Shown here: in pieces, positions 11,057 to 23,000 of the stretch
Position numbering within the stretch: the stretch's first letter is position 1
Layout: each line of letters begins with the position of its first letter
Origin: Heliocidaris erythrogramma
Taxonomy: Eukaryota > Echinodermata > Echinoidea > Camarodonta > Echinometridae
Assembly (NCBI GenBank): GCA_025617745.1
Contig: CM046857.1
Coordinates: forward strand, 28,738,094 to 28,802,093
Reading direction: 5' to 3'
DNA: 64,000 nt
Notes under the pieces: model-generated
What the model was told of the DNA's origin: nothing
Databases searched by the model: none
Seen by the model: only the letters and a program-made list of their open reading frames with translations
Made by a program: the position numbers and the translations under genes

Positions 11057-14000
11057 GTGGAGGTGTCGTAGTCGAACGGTTTACAGCGCTTGACTGGAAA
11101 CGCAAAGGTTGGGGTTTGATCCCTGTTACGGCACCTATGGCCTTTGTGTTGTAAAAAATATGATAGCAACTTTCCCTTTTTTTGTTAAATGACTTATGTT
11201 TTTCATTACAGATCGAGCATACGATCTTTAACACTTGGAGTAATATGCCGAAAGATTTGTTTACAAATTAAAAATTCCTCCCCAGTCAAGCTTCTTCGTT
11301 TACTAACCATTGTCTACGCCGGACCGTTTGAATATTAATGAGTCAGAAAGAAGAGGATCTTGGGTATTTGATTCTAGTTCGTCGTGACTTGGCCGTGAAC
11401 CAGAATAGCCTGGTGGTTAAGTCGCTGCCCGGCAAGCAGTAGATGACAGGTTCGAATCCCGCTGGTTCCAATTTTTTCTGACTTATGTTTTTCATTACAG
11501 ATCGAGCATACGATCTTTAACACTTGGAGTAATATGCCGAAAGATTTGTTTACAAATTAAAAATTCCTCCCCAGTCAAGCTTCTTCGTTTACTAACCATT
11601 GTCTACGGCGGACCGTTTGAATATTAATGAGTCAGAAAGAAGAGGATCTTGGGTATTTGATTCTAGTTCGTCGTGACTTGGCCGTGAACCAGAATAGCCT
11701 GGTGGTTAAGTCGCTGCCCGGCAAGCAGTAGATGACAGGTTCGAATCCCGCTGGTTCCAATTTTTTCTGACTTATGTTTTTCATTACAGATCGAGCATAC
11801 GATCTTTAACACAGGGAGTAATATGCCAAAAGATTTGTTTACAAATTAAAAATTCCTCCCCAGTCAAGCTTCTTCGTTTACTAACCATTGTCTACGGCGG
11901 ACCGTTTGAATATTAATGAGTCAGAAAGAAGAGGATCTTGGGTATTTGATTCTAGTTCGTCGTGACTTGGCCGTGAACCAGAATAGCCTGGTGGTTAAGT
12001 CGCTGCCCGGCAAGCAGTAGATGACAGGTTCGAATCCCGCTGGTTCCAATTTTTTCTGACTTATGTTTTTCATTACAGATCGAGCATACGATTTTTAACA
12101 CTGGGAGTAATATGCCGAAAGATTTGTTTACAAATTAAAAATTCCTCCCCAGTCAAGCTTCTTCGTTTACTAATATTATTGTTGTTGTTGTTATTTTTGT
12201 TATTATTATTATTACAATTGTTATGTGAGAGTTTATGCGACCAGACTTAGATATTGCACCGGTTACTCTACTATTGCTTATTTTATTTCCCTTGTCATGA
12301 TCGTATAATTGGCCTATAGCCTATACGTATCAATAATATGCTTGTTATAATATGTTGTGCTACTTGCCAGGCTATTTATTAAACATAGCAGTGACTCCTT
12401 TATGAACTCTCTGTAATATTATGTTGTTGTTTTTATTGCTGTTGTTGTTTTGGGGACCGGAGGGGAGGGCTTGTAGAGTCATCTACAGAGCCATATTACA
12501 GACCTAGGCCAACTCGGTTTATTTGGGCACAACATGGCGTATATTCCTTTGTTTAGTGCTTGCCTAACAAAGCAACAAGCGCCATATTGCTACCTACATG
12601 GAGCCGAGTTGGCCAAACTCTGTAATAGATGGCTCTGAGGGCTAGGGATGCAGGACGCCCCCACCTTATTTTTAGTATACACTTTTCATAGTATACTTTT
12701 TTAATCACAATTTATGTTGAATGTTGACGAAGTAATTACATCTTAAAGATAATAAAGTGTCAATGTTTGGCTCGCTGGAATCCAGCAGCGTGGTGCCCGA
12801 ACATCCTTTTATTTTGGGAAGCGAGATGGTCGGCTATCCTTATCTGTGGGCGGGAAGGTACTCAAAATGTTATCGTTGTTTGGATTATCTGGTAACAAAA
12901 TCATTATTCTATAGACAATATCTCCTTTTTCTTACTTGCTCACTAGCGCGTAAGATTTAGAAACGGAATAGTTTAGGACAGGGAACGCCCTTCATTAGGG
13001 CGAGTGAAGTGCCCAAATATTCCATATTCGGCAGCAGGGTTAAGTAATATTATTCATGCCTCATTATTACATGTTCTATATTTGTCTTTTGATGGCGAAA
13101 TTGCGTTTCCATTACAATAAAAAAAGGGTTTTATGTTTTTTTCTAACTCGCTTCGCTCGCTTGCAAATTGTAGGAACGGTGAGTATGATATTCTGCCAAG
13201 AGGCATCAGCTCATTACGTGGCCATTTTCTGCTAGTAAAGATCTACTTGGAACTTTGGTGTGTCTCATTTTCCAAAGCGGTATATACATTATATAAATAA
13301 CTTCAAGCCAATTTCGTTGTAGCAAATTTAATCCGGAATCCGATCATTCACTTTCTGCAATAAATCAGTATGTATTTTAATCACCGAAGTAATATCATTT
13401 TATGAGAAATGAAACATGTATTCCTGAGGCGCTCGCTCTCTACGCTCGCTCACAAATATTGGTTATTATAATAGGAACAATGATAATAATGATAATAATA
13501 TTAATAATAATAACAATAATGATGATAATAATAATAATAATTATAATAATAATAATAATAATAATGATAATATTGATAGGAAATACGATAATATAATGGC
13601 TATTTCTCTGGATTTTATTAGAATTGTTATCATCATTGTGATGATTATTGAGTACGAAATGAATATCTTTACACTTGGCCGTCTTTCCCCTCCTCCCTAT
13701 CCGAAATACGGATTGACGCCGTGTTCTCTGAATTTACAACCTTTTTTCATTTTCGGAAATACGAACCCTTTTTCATTTTCGGAAATACGAACCCTTTTTC
13801 ATTTTCGGAAATACGAACCCTATTTCATTTTCGGAAATACGAACCCTTTTTCATTTTCGGAAATACGAACCCTTTTTCATTTTCGGAAATACGAACCCTA
13901 TTTCATTTTCGGAAATACGAACCCTTTTTCATTTTCGGAAATACGAACCCTTTTTCATTTTCGGAAATACGAACCTCATTTCATTTTCGGAAATACGAAC

Positions 14001-17000
14001 CTTCGGAATTATGAACCCTATTTCATTTTCGGAAAAAAGAACCTTCGGAAAAACGAACCTTCGGAAAAACGAACCTTCGGAGTAACGAACCTTTGGAATT
14101 ATGAACCTTCGGATAAAGAACCTTCGGAAATACGAACCTTCGGAAAAACGACATGTAACCGGCGCAACAGGCCCGTACGTTCTTGCAACACGTACGGTGT
14201 ACGTGCGATTAACGGACGTGAACCTTGCGTTATCTGCAAGGAGCACATTCAAATCGCACTGCATTTGCACGTTACACTCACGATTAATGTTTGTGGCTGA
14301 TGCACATTGCAATACTTAGAGGCCATGTGATGAGTTTAAACAAAGAACCCCAGGACAGTACACCACATTTTCTATCAAGGATAAATGATTCATAGCTACT
14401 ATCACAATGAACATGTCGAACAAAGAAGCGGACAAAATATACAGCTACTCATTGTACCTTCCACAATTGCTCTGGTAGACAAAAGAACATCCCTTCATTG
14501 CTACTGTGTAAAAATATGTAGAACAGGTGTCACAAGCATATTCACCTGTACTTATTTTACATAATAGCAATGAAGGGATGTTCTTTTGTCTACCAGAACA
14601 ATCGTGGAGGGTACAATGAGGAGCTGTATATTTTGTCTCTTTGTCATAATGTTCATAGTGTATAATAGACTGGCAGATTTAGGTGGTACAACAGACATGT
14701 GCCCCGCCCCTTTTAAACCCAAATAGTAGGTACGTTCACACGTAGAGCGATAGCATCGATGCTATCGAGGAGTCGATGCTATCTTGGTGAAGACCAGATA
14801 GTGTCGAGACCAAACGCTGTCTGAACGCAGATAGTCACGAGATAAAAGCGAGTTTCCAAACTATTCTTGCAGCGAGTTTAGCAGGAGTAAATCTCATGAT
14901 CCAGCGACAAAGCATCGACGCTTTGCGGTAGACCACCCACCGCGCTTGTGACTATTTGTCGTGTGAGCGCAATCGCTGCTATCTTCACTCGCTGCTATTA
15001 TAATTATATCTGTTTCATGTGGTGCTATAATATAATGCAATGTATGTATTCATGTGATGTACCCTCTTCCCTACTTTTTTATTCTATTATCATCTGGTAG
15101 TGTAATGTAATGTATGTATTCATGTGATGTATATAGGGGTATAGTAGGGTAATGTGTATACTGTGTGGTAAGGAAGGGGGTTGTTTTTTGGGGGGGGGTT
15201 CCTTCTTTTTATCTTTTTATTTTTTATATATGTGACCAGGCACCACAAAACCACCCAAAAGTCGCACTGTGTGATTTTCAGTTAGAGATCAATCAATGTG
15301 TTTTGGTTGGCATGCATGGTCAAATTTTAGTTTTGGGTATTTCCTGAAAGAGTATACTTTTTTCTAAGTAATCTAAAATGTGGAGGCACCAAACAATCTA
15401 GAAGTGGTATTTTTGCCAGCTTTTTATCAGACTTATGTGTGTCTTCTCTGGATTTTGTTGTATTACTTTTCTTTTTCACGACCCTGAATACTCATTTTAA
15501 TCTCCATAAATCTCCCGGAGTAAGTTCTTGCATTGATACCTGTACACTGTGATAAACAGGATATGTCTATGTAGTATGCCAAGTTTTAGGACAATATGAT
15601 AATCCCTTCATAGAAATTTTCATTGAGTTCTAATCCTCCATTTGTCACCTTAGCACAACACTTCGCGAGTCAGAGTGCTTCAATAGACTGCAAACTTTAA
15701 ACCATTATTAAGAAGTAACATTATGAGGCACTGTGCATTCTTCTATTTGTACAATGAGTTATGAACATCCAATGAGTTATATATCATTTTAAAGCTGAGA
15801 ATCTGCTCTTTCAGAATCAGACCTTAACTAAAGTATGATGTGGTCTTTAGATATTGATTTACATGTGCTTACCAGAGAATATAGTGTGCATGCATGTGTT
15901 TTATTTTGGCATAAGATTGGAGTTCAGTCAATTTTGACATGTACAAGGTTTATTTAAAATTAAGTATTATAACACATGTATTTGCTACTGGATTGTATTA
16001 TCGATATTTCAAATGAATTGTTATTGTGTTATTATGTTGATTTATGAAGACAAATAAAATATTATTCAAAACAAAAGCTTCGCATCATATGATACACAAA
16101 CTTCCGCGCGTTTGACTGCATACCAATTATACTCGGGTCACTCTGTGTGGCGCAGTAATTATTGTTTTGGCTGCGGGTGAGCGATGAATAGTCACGAGTG
16201 GGTGATAGAAGCAAGTCGATCACGGCCTGTCTGAACGTACTGGAAATATTTTTGAAACTTACATAGCATTGATGCTAACATAGCGTCGATGCTATGTACT
16301 ACGTGTGAACATAACTAGTGCAATCATGCATACCTGAAATAGCTGGGTCACTTAAGGTCAAAATGTTCGATTATTGTAACACAGCGGACAAACGCAGCAT
16401 TTTGGTGTGAATTATTGCTTAGGGTATATGAAATGATTTATGCTAGTCTTCGGCCACGTAAGACAAAATCGTATTTCATAACTCTTTATTAAAGAATTAT
16501 TTTTTATTTTTTCACTCAAATCATGGAAGACCTATTTGTTTCAGTTTTAACCAAAGAAAAGTGACGAAAAAATAAAGAGTTGCCGTGGCAATACTAAGTT
16601 CATTTTCGCTGTCTTGGAGCCGGTTTCCGGCGAAGGGGTGCTGGTCTTCGGCCACATGCACAAACTCAATGGAGCGTTCGCGCTGAGCAAAATGCCAGCG
16701 GTCCAAGCAAGTGTCCCAGGTACGCCGAAACTTCTCACATACAATCCTGTCAAAAACCAGCGCAGCGATATCAAACACTGACATCGCAATGCATCCGGAG
16801 CTATCGGGTGTGTCTCATAATATACTGAATATTGATGACCGCAACGGTCCATCAGACGCTTTTGAGCTAGCCACATACGTAATATCCCAGTCTATAACTG
16901 AATATTTCTTGTAACACAGCTCAGTTTTAGGAACTATGTCACCTTGCGGACAACCCTACTCTACTCATGAGTAATCACTGTAGCTTTAAATAGAAATGGA

Positions 17001-20000
17001 ATGTATCATATTTTATAAAAGGTATATGAAATATGAAATCAAACATAGAATCCATAATAGACGCCGTTGTGTTGAAATTGTAATTGTTCTGGACTTTTAA
17101 GGCTTAGTAGGATCCTATTTCGCTACCAGAATGTAATGCTGACACAACTGAAAAATAGATATCTTTATTGTTAATACATGGTAATATATATTTATGGTTG
17201 AATATAATCCAGACTACGGGAAGGCAGGTTAGCGGGGACTAGCGGGGCTGACGGGGGCTGGCGGGGAAAGACAGGACACAGGGGAGGATCATGGTACTGG
17301 TCAGATAGATATTCATTATATCACAGAGTTTATGCAAAACATATTGATATGTAGGTTTATTTTTACATAATGAATCATCCCTTCCTTAGACAAGGTTGCC
17401 GCAACCTTACAAATCTTGATCACTTATTCTACGCAACTTCGTTTTGACATTCAAATTTTAAAGGTGTTACTCGGAGATGTACAAACAAATCAAAATGCAA
17501 TAAATTTGGTATCAACGGAAAGGGGAAGATGCCCTAAAACATTCCATCAACATTCGAAATCCATAGGTTTTCTGTTTCAAATGTGTGCCAAAATATTCGC
17601 ATATTTTCGCCCCGCGAGCAGTTTCTTTTTCAACCTTGGAAATGTGACGTAATACTCGGGACACACTTGCTTGCTTCTAGCTAGCCTTTTGACAAGGCCT
17701 AGTGACTTGGCTATTTTTCTCGTCATGCTGTGCCGGAGATGAGACTAGCCGGCGACGAAAAGAATCAACACGGCCCGGATGAACGCGCGATCGAGCGACT
17801 TTAGTCGCGAGGCCTTTTGGAACCTGGGTTTCCATCGTCCGATATGAATTATTCACGAGTTGACATTCGCATGCTAACACGCCTACACCGAGGATTATCG
17901 ACCAATCACAACGGTCTCTGCGGGGCTTGCTTTTCATGTGATTCGTTCATGATTGATGTAGCTTGCACGGGCCTCGGCGCCGGGTGCAGTACGTGCCGAG
18001 CGAGCTAGCGCTCGAGATGAAGGCGAATTTGCATACCAAATTTATGCTGACGTCATGCGAAGATACGTTCGCTGATTGGCTCCTACCAAAAAGGTAGCAG
18101 ATCCTCGCTAGGAACAAAGGATAACATAAGAAATACAAGCCAGGTTCCAAAAGGCCCCTCGCGACACGTCGCTCGATAGCGCATTCACCGGGCTGGGCGG
18201 CTAGTCTTGTTATGCAGCCACTACTAGCTTACTTGCCAAGAAAAATAGCCAAGTCACGAGGGCCTTGTCAAAAGGCTAGCTTCTAGCTAGCTCACGATCA
18301 CGTCAATACAGCGCGCGCACATAACGTTCACGTTTCGAGGTAAGCTACTGATTTCTTCCATGGAAATCGCCCCCAAAATGAGAAGGTTCCGCCAAAAAAA
18401 ACTGTAATCTGTTTGTACAGATTACATCTGTATAATATACAGATTATAATCTGTATTATACAGATTACTGTAATATGTTTTTACAGATTATAATCTGTAT
18501 ATACAGATTAGTAGAAATAGTGAGGTTTTTTCTCCGTGGCACTAATGGTCTTTCGTAGATAACCATAAACTATTCACAAGTTAATTAATCCAAAATTGAG
18601 GTCAGTCTCTTGCATAGGCGTACGGGCACAATTTACGAGGGCATGGAGGGGGCTGATTTCAAAATAGTAATAGTAAAACAATGTTTTTCGCCATCATGAA
18701 AATGAGGTAATGATTGACCGAGTAGAAAACTTTGAAAATCCTTGGGGATAGGGTTGCTCCCAGCTCCAGGCGCCCAACCCCCAATCACACATGCGATATA
18801 CATATATTATATTTGTAATAGTAATTTCAATAAGATATTGTAATTTATACCTATAAATTATTCATTTGATTTTCAGTAGTGTGCAGACAATTATACATTA
18901 AATAATGATAGAGAGGGAGAGAGAGATTTTACTAGAAAAATGAATAATCGCAGTCCTAGGACTTAACTGACATGGATTACATTTAAAAAAGAATGTCTTT
19001 GCAAAATGACAAGCAATGTTAAAAGATGCGATATGATATAAATGACAGAAATAACAAAGAGCTAGATTACTCAGAAATTAAGATATCTGGGGGAAAATCT
19101 GCATTATACGACGGAGCAATAATCGAGTTTTTTTGAGCAAATGTCGGCGGAACAATTGTCACAGGAGCAAATGTCCCATATATTCATTCATTTTAGTGAC
19201 TTTTGGGGACTTTTTTATATATGCGGATAGCTGAAGGTCTCTTCTATCGTATGACAATAAAAATATTTCACGCTTGGGTGAGCACTGCCCACTTTTGTAT
19301 AGGACGTGAAAATTAAGTTGCGCAGGAATTCACTATCCATTTTGGCTGGGATGAGAAGTTCTGCAGGTTAAAACTGCTTATGGTATGATGAGTTTATGAT
19401 AGATTATGATGGATTTGGGTTTTTGCGGTGTATGACATGGTGTTATTTAATCCATGCATCCGTGATCATAATTTGACTGGAAGTTTTAAAAGCATTAACC
19501 GCTGTTGATCTGTGGTAACAACCAATCAATCAACCAACAAACCAGTCAATCAATCAATCGAGATGGGATGAATGGTTTGGAATGGAGCAAAATGCCTACG
19601 GATGAGTGGCAGATTAAGGGGGCGCACACCCGCCCCCCCCCCCCCTCACCCAACAGCCATGAAAGACGAATACAGACCTGAGCAATATATTAATTCTGCA
19701 ATTCCTTTAATCGAACAAAAGAAACCTCGAAGGCCTGTTCTTAGAAATATCATTTATAGATAATTACGACTTCTATTATATTGTCTAAGAAAATTGTAGC
19801 CTAAAAATCTATTGCAATATTGTGACGTGTGGAATAGTGTTTACAAAATTAGTCTCATTATACCCGGCATATGTGTAAACTTCTATCCGAAATATTTTGC
19901 AGTCGTCAGACCGTATATGTATAATGTAGGCCTACAGGGGAAATATGTTGGTGGTATTCATTATTGTCTCCTCATAGTACTCTGATACACAGAACTGTAA

Positions 20001-23000
20001 ACCCTAATATTTTCCTGAAAAACAATTTCTAATGGTATTGACAGAAAATAGATAAAATGATAAATATACTATATGAATGCTGTATAGTAGGATATTGAAA
20101 AGAGCTCACACTCAATATAGGCCCTTCTCACTCCCCACAAATATGTGTTTCAGACTTATTTTTCCTTAATTCAAAATGAATCATGGTAGTTGTAATGAAA
20201 AACAAGAGCGTACATCTACCAAAAATCAGAAGACTAACCAGGAACACAGTCTTCAGCTTCAGGTCATGTCTCGATTTGAACAGATGGCATAGTCCCTCCC
20301 GCACCACCCCCCCCCCCCCCCTTACCCCAAGGGCGCACGCACGATCCGACCGCCCCTCCCAAAATAAAATCGTGGCTACGAGAGTGTAAACAGAAAGCTA
20401 TATAAGCAACTTCCACTGAACATAATTCTTTGCACTTTTTTATCTTTATGGGAGTGGGAATACACAAAGAGCTACGTATGGGACTGTTTTACAAATCCTG
20501 TCATATTCGACAGAAAAGTGTTTTAGAACTTTGATTTTAGCACTCAAAGTTTGAACTATGATAGTTTGTATATATACTTCTTTGTACTGAGATCACTTTA
20601 AAGAACAATATTGTTAAAGATCACTGCATCATTTTGGAAGACTATGGGCCCTTTGATGGGCCCTCATTTACGTAAATATGCTTGAAACCTTGTTTTAATG
20701 GACACTGTATAGGTGCCCACCGTGTATATATATTATACATGACTATCACAATAGCATTGGCACATCACGTAGCATATGTTCTGATAATGGAAGTCAGTGA
20801 AATATGTGATTGTTAATGCGTTATCAACTGGGCCGTAATGAAGAGATTGAGGGATCCCATGTCCTTTCACGTGCCCCCAAAATGATGTAATTTTGATTGA
20901 TTTAATAAATACTATTTGAAGAACACATTTTCAAATATCTTTAGAAAGAAAATATGTCATGCCACTATAGTTTAACGCTCTATAATCACTTATGTTACAT
21001 TTGGCCCTCTAATATCAGAACTGGGGCACCTAACAGATATTTGTCCACCATGTTATCATACCGACAATGTTCTATTGTATTTTGATATCAAAGTAGCCAT
21101 TTACTGAGCTTCTGTTACACTGAGAAAGGGATTTAAAGCACTCTTTTCGAATCTACTGAGTAGCTGGTCCGTATGCCCTTTTGGAACAAATTCCGGGCCC
21201 CTGTGGTCTTTGGTGGGTCTTAACCATTACCATATTGCAGTTTCAGTTCTTTGGCATCTTCGAACAAATATCAATGTGCCATACTATTTACAAAATTATG
21301 CCTGCTCACTCATGCATGGTCTTATGGCCTCATGGGGATGATGACAATATCGTCAGCCTTATGCCAAAAGGGCCTTTAATAGACTTAAAAGGGCCTTTAA
21401 TAGACTTTATACAGTGATAAGGCCCTTTTGGCATAAGGCCGACGATATGATCCTTTCAATGTTTATTTATAATAATCAATAATTCCAGACAGAGGCGGCG
21501 CTCCCGGGGAGCCTGGAGGCACAGTGGCCCCCACTTTTTCAAGTACCCCAAAAGTGCCTCTTTTTATCATAGCTGATAAGTGCCCACTTTTTATCGTGTA
21601 GTGCCCTTAGTAGATAGGGGTTAGACCTCAGGCTGTTTTGATGACCTTTGACCTTTGACCTTTGACCCCGACTTCCGGTCAGCCATGACCTTTGACCCCG
21701 ACTTCCGGTCACCCATGACGTAATTGGGGTATTGCACCATGGTGTTGACACCCATGACGTAATTGGGGTATTACACCATGGTTTCGTCACCCATGACCGA
21801 ATTGGGGGATTACACCATAGCGTGACGTCACCCATGACCGAATTTGGGGTATTGTACCCATTCTCTTAAATTCCTCTAAACGCCCCGTAAGTGGGTTATA
21901 TAAGAATATATCAACAGCCTTTTTACAGAGGCTCCCACACCGAAAACCTTCAAGCGTGAATTCTCACTCCCCATGGACAGAGAACATCGATAGTACAAAA
22001 TAATGAATACCTGAAATATACACACATTTTTTATAACCTCGTCTGTGGTAATCATATGCGAAAATACAACTGAAAAACGATCTCTCTCTGCCTACCAGCA
22101 GATGTGTCAGGATTGACCGAGTAAGGCGTGAAACTGTATGTAACCCGAGGACTTCGACGATGATTGATGGGGGAGACAAGGGGGTATTGCGATGCAAGGC
22201 ACCGATTTCTCAATATTCCAATATTATTTTTAGAACCTCGTCTGTGGTAATCACATGCGAAAAAAACCCTGAAAACCTATATCTCTCTGCCTACCAGCAA
22301 ATGTGACAAGTGGATGACTTTGCATTAAATTGTATATCAATATGACAAACCAGGCAGTATCAATTGGTCAAAGGCGTTCATTGATAATTACATTTAAAAG
22401 AAAAACAATGGACAGAGAAAGAGTCAACGAGGAGGAGATTGTGTTTGGTGAGGAGGAAGAAGAGGAGGCGGTAGAAGAGGAAGAAGACGAGGTTGAAGAG
22501 GATGAGGGGGAGGAGGAGGAAGAGGAAGAGGCGTTGGGGTAGGAGAAGCGGATCCCGACGGGTTCTTCGAGATTGAGCGGTCCGATTGGGATGAGGACAT
22601 TCGTGAAGCAGAAATGGACGCTGCAATGGAACTACAAATCATGAGAAAGGTCGCGGAAGACGATGGCCTAGAAATGGTCTAAACGGTCTAAATCATGAGT
22701 CAAACACGATGGACCAAGCTGGTGTGTGTGTGTGATAGATATGGAATGTTCCAAAGCGCATTACACGTATCTAAGCTCATTTTATATTGACTAGTTGTGG
22801 TGCGCTATGGAAACTTCAAAATACTGTCTAAAATTGAAGGTTGTGTGTCATAAAACCGTACGCCGTACTGAAACATAAGATGGTCTTTTTTATTCACGTA
22901 ATATCAAATACGAATCGATAGTATAGTATTAATGCGGATACACTTTTAGTACTAATATTACAATTTATCGTATGACAGATATCACGAAACGAGACTCGTT

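Larger units (their letters stand above)
11191..12171. repeat. 289-bp tandem array containing tRNA-like sequences
   Basis: Units start at 11191, 11480, 11769 and 12058, exactly 289 bases apart; the fourth is partial and stops near 12171. Copies differ at only a handful of positions, so the amplification is recent or homogenised. Each complete unit contains one tRNA-like sequence followed by a T run that could end Pol III transcription. Confidence 0.92.
10019..14151. mobile_element. 4.1-kb foldback element with minisatellite arms
   Basis: The left arm (10019-10505) and right arm (13738-14151) are arrays of one 26-bp unit in opposite orientation: the left unit begins TTCGTATTTCCGAAAATG and the right unit is its reverse complement. 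Both outer ends use a related variant, CGTTTTTCCGAAGGTTCG at left and its complement at right. The 3.2-kb interior holds a poly-G/poly-C region, a tRNA-like array, a MITE and an AAT microsatellite, and no transposase. Confidence 0.65.

Noticed and set aside
16521..16876. Minus-strand ORFs of 87 and 109 codons
   Set aside because: No known domain, two overlapping frames, no splice or start context; could be a decayed fragment but not supported.
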